Position numbers and translations under genes: made by a program. Under the pieces are notes generated by a model. The model saw nothing but the letters and a program-made list of their open reading frames with translations. It was not told the origin of the DNA and ran no database searches. From an uncultured Aeromonas sp. (lineage in GTDB: Bacteria > Pseudomonadota > Gammaproteobacteria > Enterobacterales > Aeromonadaceae): DNA of 64,000 bases. The stretch covers positions 33,199 to 97,198 of the forward strand of contig CAMFLW010000003.1 in assembly GCA_945957575.1 (NCBI GenBank), read 5' to 3'. Below, in pieces: positions 60,528-64,000 of this stretch (its first letter is position 1; every line of letters begins with the position of its first letter).

Positions 60528-61298
60528 ATGGTTCGGATGGGCAAGGTTGGCCGCAGGGCGCTGCTGTGGCTTGGCTGCATGATGGGCCTCTGGAGCCCGT
60601 CGCTGTGGGCTGAGGTGAAAGTGATCCCGGTCTTCGAGGCGCAGGCGGCGGTGCAGACCCTCAAGGAGATCTATCCCCAGCTTGGGGTGAGTGCCATGGG
60701 GAATCAGCTGGTGCTGAGCGGGACGCCAGCCCAGCTGCAGGAGGCCGAAGCCACGCTGGCGCAGGTCAACCAGCCACCGCAAAGCCTGCTTATCGAGTGG
60801 CGGGTCGATGGTGCCGCCAGCGGTCAGCAACTGGGGGGCTCAATCAGTCGCGACGAGGCCAAGCGGCAGTGGCTGGTCGATGGCAACGCCCGGCAGTACC
60901 AGCGCAGCCAGAACGACAGCTGGCAGGTGCGCGGGCTGTCGGGCCGTCCCGTGCTGCTGCAGATGGGCTCCTATCAACCGGTCACCTTCTATCAGTGGAA
61001 TGGGGGAGCCGTGGTGGGGATGATGCCGCTGGTGAACGGCCTCTATGCCACGGCCACCTTGATTGGGGATCGGGTGCAGATTGCGCTGAGCAGCGAACAG
61101 GCGAGGCTGGATCAGGGCACCATCAATCGTGGGCAGAGTGCCACCGAGGTGAGCGGGGCCCCGGGCCAGTGGCTGACGGTGGGGGAGCTCTCGACCAGCT
61201 CGGCAGATCAGGGGAGTAGCCTCGGCACCCAGCTACAGGGGGGGCGAGGCAGCCAGAGCGAGCGCCAGACCCTGCAGATCCGGGTCACTCGGCAATAA
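60528..61298 (+). CDS. Exported protein with a secretin-type N-domain only
   Basis: A 256-residue protein with a signal peptide (RRALLWLGCMMGLWSPSLWA). Residues about 31-85 (VKVIPVFEAQAAVQTLKEIY, then NQLVLSGTPAQLQEAEATL and QVNQPPQSLLIEWRVDG) look like the short N1/NolW repeat of type II/III secretins, including the switch into the next beta-domain. The remaining part (QVRGLSGRPVLLQMGSYQPV and further) resembles the start of a secretin beta-domain (SGRPVLLQMG), but the pore-forming C-terminus is absent. GAGGAG precedes ATG 60528. No secretion genes are nearby. It could be a periplasmic accessory or an evolved fragment. Confidence 0.7.
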   Translation: MVRMGKVGRRALLWLGCMMGLWSPSLWAEVKVIPVFEAQAAVQTLKEIYPQLGVSAMGNQLVLSGTPAQLQEAEATLAQVNQPPQSLLIEWRVDGAASGQQLGGSISRDEAKRQWLVDGNARQYQRSQNDSWQVRGLSGRPVLLQMGSYQPVTFYQWNGGAVVGMMPLVNGLYATATLIGDRVQIALSSEQARLDQGTINRGQSATEVSGAPGQWLTVGELSTSSADQGSSLGTQLQGGRGSQSERQTLQIRVTRQ

Positions 61299-61670
61299 AG
61301 TGATTAACTCTCGTGAACAGCGTTCAACCAAGCGGACTGTGCCATGGTTTTCAAGGTTATTGAAGTGAACACTCCAGGGCGTTGTTTTGAGCTGCTCATC
61401 TGCCCGCTTACGCTCTGATGGCCGAGTGGTAGAGGCGGTGCAGGAGAGCTCCAATACTCGACAATTAACAGGAGCGGATAGTAAAGAGAAACCCTGTTCA
61501 CAGGGAGAACCCGGTAAAATGTTGCTGGGCACGAAGAGCTGGACGCAGCTGTGGCGGAAGAGGGAGAAGAGGGCCTTGCCGAATGAAGCCCCCGGTATGG
61601 CGTGAGCGGTGACAGATCCGTCTTTGAAGGCGATGAACTGGCGCGACCTCTTGAACATCAAGGGTCGTGC
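61299..61670. other. 372-base interval without an assignable gene
   Basis: Short open frames exist on both strands (61387-61605 plus, 61233-61661 minus), but neither has a convincing ribosome site or a family I recognise. A direct-repeat-free, moderately GC sequence; no terminator with a T-run, tRNA or IS end was found. Confidence 0.5.
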
Positions 61671-62591
61671 TCAAGAGACAGGCCCTTTGGTTCCGCTGTG
61701 ATTTCTGGTGGGCTGAAACAGCAAGTGCTGCGGGTCGTGGGAATCGCGAAAGTGTTGGTGCAGGGCGCTCACCAGCCTGGCGATCCGCTCGCGCTTGAGA
61801 CTGCTCTGCCGGTAGACCAGATGCAGGGGGCGGCCCAGCCCGGGCAGCGGGCGGGCCATCTCCCCCTGTTCTCCCACCAGCCCCAGCAGGCCAGCGGGCA
61901 GCAGCACAGGGCCAATACCTGCCTTGGCGAGTTCGATGAGCGCCAGATAGGAGTCGAGCTCCATGGCGGGCTCCAGCCCCAAATCAGCCAGCGGTTCGCG
62001 CAGGTAGCGGTTGGAGGGATTATCCAGATCCATGGTGAGGATCTTGCGCCTGCTTTCTGCGCTGGCTGGCGGCAGGCTCTGCTGCGCCTCTCCCACCAGA
62101 TAGAAGGGCTCTTCCAGTAGCAGCTCGGCGTCGAGGCCATGGCCGGGAGGGAGCCGACCTGCGCAGATGCCTAGCAGGGCATCACCGCTGCGCACCCGCG
62201 CCAAAATCACCGGAGTGTGGTGGGTAGAGAGGGCAAGATGGGGATCTCGGCCCAGATAGTCGCGCATAAAGTGGGCGAGGTAGCCCGCCAGCAGGGTTTC
62301 GGAGCAGGCGATGGGGAGGGGACTGTGATCCGCCAGATCCTGGCTATCGGCCAGCACCCCCTTCATTTCGGCAAGACTCGGGGCCACTCGCTCAAGCAGC
62401 TCCTTTGCCTGCGGGGTGAGCCGGATCTGGCGCCCCTCCGGCTCGATCAGCTTCTTGCCAAGGCGCAGCTCCAGCTGGGCAATCCGCTTGCTTACCGCCG
62501 ACTGGCTGATATAGAGGCGACTGGCCACCTTGGCCATGGTCCCTTCGCTCGCCAGCAGGCTCAGCGTCTCCAGCCCTTCCAGTAACATCAT
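61671..62591 (-). CDS. LysR-family transcriptional regulator
   Basis: A 306-residue LysR-type regulator. The N-terminal winged helix-turn-helix (about 1-60) has LEGLETLSLLASEGTMAKVA and RLYISQSAVSKRIAQLELRLG. The C-terminal effector domain (about 85-295) has SETLLAGYLAHFMRDYLGRD. GAGGGG lies just before ATG 62591. It lies 57 bases downstream of the DMT exporter gene on the same strand, so it may regulate that gene or be cotranscribed with it; effector unknown. Confidence 0.9.
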   Translation of the reverse strand: MMLLEGLETLSLLASEGTMAKVASRLYISQSAVSKRIAQLELRLGKKLIEPEGRQIRLTPQAKELLERVAPSLAEMKGVLADSQDLADHSPLPIACSETLLAGYLAHFMRDYLGRDPHLALSTHHTPVILARVRSGDALLGICAGRLPPGHGLDAELLLEEPFYLVGEAQQSLPPASAESRRKILTMDLDNPSNRYLREPLADLGLEPAMELDSYLALIELAKAGIGPVLLPAGLLGLVGEQGEMARPLPGLGRPLHLVYRQSSLKRERIARLVSALHQHFRDSHDPQHLLFQPTRNHSGTKGPVS

Positions 62592-62648
62592 GTCCCCTCG
62601 TATCGCCATCATGCCTATCGAATGGCGCTACCTTAGGGGCTGACTGGC

Positions 62649-63566
62649 TCAGGAGCAAGGGTCGTTTGCTGCCTTGGCCGGGCGAATGCGCCAGCTCTTC
62701 AAGGGCGGTGCGAAGATCACCAGATTGCCAATGAGGCTGATCACTACCCCGGCCACCGAGACCGGCTGCCAGACAAAACCTTCGTAGAAGGTGGAGAGGG
62801 TGAGCGCCACCAACGGAAAGAGCACGGTGGCGTAGGAGGCCTTGCTGGCACCGATGCGACCCACCAGCGTCAGGTAGGCGGTAAAGGCGATCACCGAGCC
62901 AAACAGGGCGAGATAGACCATGGCCGCCAGATAGTGGCTATCGGTCGGCACCACCAGTGGCTGGCCGAGCAATGTGACCCAACCCAGCAACAGCACCACG
63001 CCGTAAACCATGCCCCAAGGCACCAGTTGCAGCACGTGATAGCCGTGGCGCTGACCCCGGGCCGAGACCAGATTGCCGAGCGAAAAGCAGAGAGTACCGC
63101 CGCAGGCGAGCAGCAGCCCTTTCCAGCCGTTTGCCCCCAGTTGCGCATCCGCCAGCACCGGCCAGAACAGTAGCAGGGTGCCCAGAAGCCCCAGCAAGGA
63201 GCCCTGCAACCAGCGCAGGGTGGGGCGCTTGTTCTCGAACAGCCAGAGGTTGAGGCCGTTGAAGATACTGGCACTGGCGAAGATCACCGCCGACATGCCA
63301 CTCGGGATATAGCGGGTGGCGTGGTAGAAGCAGAGAAAGTTGGTGGAAAAGAGCAGGGCACCGAGCAGTGCTGCGTAACGCTGGCCGTGCCAGGGGAGGC
63401 GTGGAAAGCGGCCGCTGGCGGTGAGCAGGGCAAACAGTGCCACCGCCGCCAGCAGGAAGCGGTAGAGCACCGACACCTCGATGGGGATGGGGCCAAGTTG
63501 CCAGGCGATGGCAATCCAGGTGCTGCCCCAGATAAGCACGGTGGCAAGATAGAGCATCAGGTTCAT
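62649..63566 (-). CDS. DMT-superfamily (EamA) transporter
   Basis: A 305-residue inner-membrane exporter with ten predicted helices in two EamA repeats. N-terminal LYLATVLIWGSTWIAIAWQL and PIEVSVLYRFLLAAVALFAL are typical. The second repeat starts near GWKGLLLACGGTLCFSLGNL. Family members export amino acids or metabolites; the substrate cannot be read here. ATG 63566 is preferred to the preceding GTG, with GGAA upstream. The divergent AraC-type gene starts 176 bases away. Confidence 0.92.
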   Translation of the reverse strand: MNLMLYLATVLIWGSTWIAIAWQLGPIPIEVSVLYRFLLAAVALFALLTASGRFPRLPWHGQRYAALLGALLFSTNFLCFYHATRYIPSGMSAVIFASASIFNGLNLWLFENKRPTLRWLQGSLLGLLGTLLLFWPVLADAQLGANGWKGLLLACGGTLCFSLGNLVSARGQRHGYHVLQLVPWGMVYGVVLLLGWVTLLGQPLVVPTDSHYLAAMVYLALFGSVIAFTAYLTLVGRIGASKASYATVLFPLVALTLSTFYEGFVWQPVSVAGVVISLIGNLVIFAPPLKSWRIRPAKAANDPCS

Positions 63567-63741
63567 CACAGTTCCGGTGAGTCAGGGAGAGATGACCCAC
63601 TATGGGGCGAGCCCTGATGGCTGGATTGCACTATCTTGCGGTTTTTCATCGCCTTGCGCTGTCATCTGCGGGCTCGGTCGGTAAGATGGATGGCAGGCGG
63701 GAGAAGCCCGCGCAAATAACCGGAACAGGTGGCAGGGGCGA

Positions 63742-64000
63742 ATGAAAACAGCAGGGGTATTTGATGCATTGGTCAGCACCGGGGCCCGGCTGGAAGACTC
63801 CTGCTGGCTCGAACCCGGGCTTGGCGTCGCCAGCTGGCGCAACTGCTACGATCAGACCCGTTACCACAAGCCGGGCCACCACACCCTGAGCGTCTATCTG
63901 CAGGGGGGCGAGCAGACCGAGCGGCTCGACGGGCCGGGTGGCCACGGCGGCACCGGCAAGGTGTGCATCATGCCGGATCACCACAGATCCGAATGGCTGG
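63742..64000 (+). CDS. AraC-family regulator, N-terminal part only
   Basis: The first 86 codons of a protein that runs off the right edge. The visible part (ARLEDSCWLEPGLGVASWRN, then YHKPGHHTLSVYLQGGEQT and GGTGKVCIMPDHHRSEW) fits the N-terminal cupin-like effector domain of AraC-type regulators, but the DNA-binding domain lies outside the window. CAGGGG precedes the ATG. It is divergent from the DMT exporter and might control it. Confidence 0.72.
   Translation, partial: MKTAGVFDALVSTGARLEDSCWLEPGLGVASWRNCYDQTRYHKPGHHTLSVYLQGGEQTERLDGPGGHGGTGKVCIMPDHHRSEWL

Noticed and set aside
61415..61470. tRNA-like start (GATGGCCGAGTGGTAGAGGCGG)-type resemblance to a tRNA D arm
   Set aside because: No pairing acceptor stem, anticodon arm or T arm can be built around it.
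61233..61661. A 142-codon minus-strand open frame
   Set aside because: It overlaps the secretin-like gene, has no ribosome site and no recognisable family.

Overview
The window reads as a chromosomal segment of a gammaproteobacterium, most likely Aeromonas. This is an inference from protein similarity and gene order: many proteins resemble both Escherichia coli and Vibrio homologues, the DNA looks GC-rich, and blocks of the E. coli map are kept (pdxB-asd-fimV-truA-accD-folC-dedD; cspD/clpS-clpA-infA-aat; trxB-lrp-ftsK-lolA-rarA-serS; cvpA-purF; adk-hemH-gsk). I see no rRNA, prophage, insertion sequence, integron or CRISPR array. Almost everything is core metabolism or cell maintenance.

Layout. 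1-2.6 kb: 5' end of the complex I operon (nuoA-nuoB-nuoCD, minus strand, cut by the left edge). 2.8-4.0 kb: a decayed TonB-dependent receptor that still has a Fur-box-like site upstream. 4.1-9.1 kb: a MotC/MotD-type flagellar stator pair, an NhaC/YuiF-type transporter, RNase T and a PgpB-type phosphatase. 9.3-18.8 kb: a plus-strand block pdxB, asd, fimV, truA, accD, folC, dedD, ybjQ. 19-23.5 kb: asrABC (anaerobic sulfite reductase) followed by cysG, which makes its siroheme. 23.7-28.3 kb: a patatin-like lipase, an S66 peptidase, and an rstA-rstB-Asr-like cluster. 28.6-28.9 kb: a Pro-Arg-His tRNA operon. 29.1-35.4 kb: folD, cspD, clpS, clpA, infA, bpt, aat and a glycine-zipper protein; clpS, clpA, bpt and aat together cover the bacterial N-degron pathway. 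35.5-46.1 kb: a REC-REC-GGDEF protein, trxB, ald, lrp, ftsK, lolA, rarA, serS. 46.2-53.7 kb: cvpA-purF (with a PurR-like box), miaE, adk, hemH, a MAPEG protein, gsk, a DUF2750 protein. 53.9-64 kb: less conserved territory with an unknown gene, a degenerate GGDEF/EAL membrane protein, glgC, a large unknown secreted protein, a YceB-like lipoprotein, a lone secretin-type N-domain protein, a LysR regulator, a DMT exporter and the start of an AraC-type regulator.

No clearly new multi-gene system is visible. The best leads are the unknown secreted protein with a Fur-like site (57.5-59.6 kb), the linkage of an Asr-like protein to RstAB, the degenerate GGDEF/EAL protein, the orphan secretin-type domain, and a perfect palindrome between ald and lrp. 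All starts given here were chosen by Shine-Dalgarno position and family alignment from memory; none was checked by a database search.
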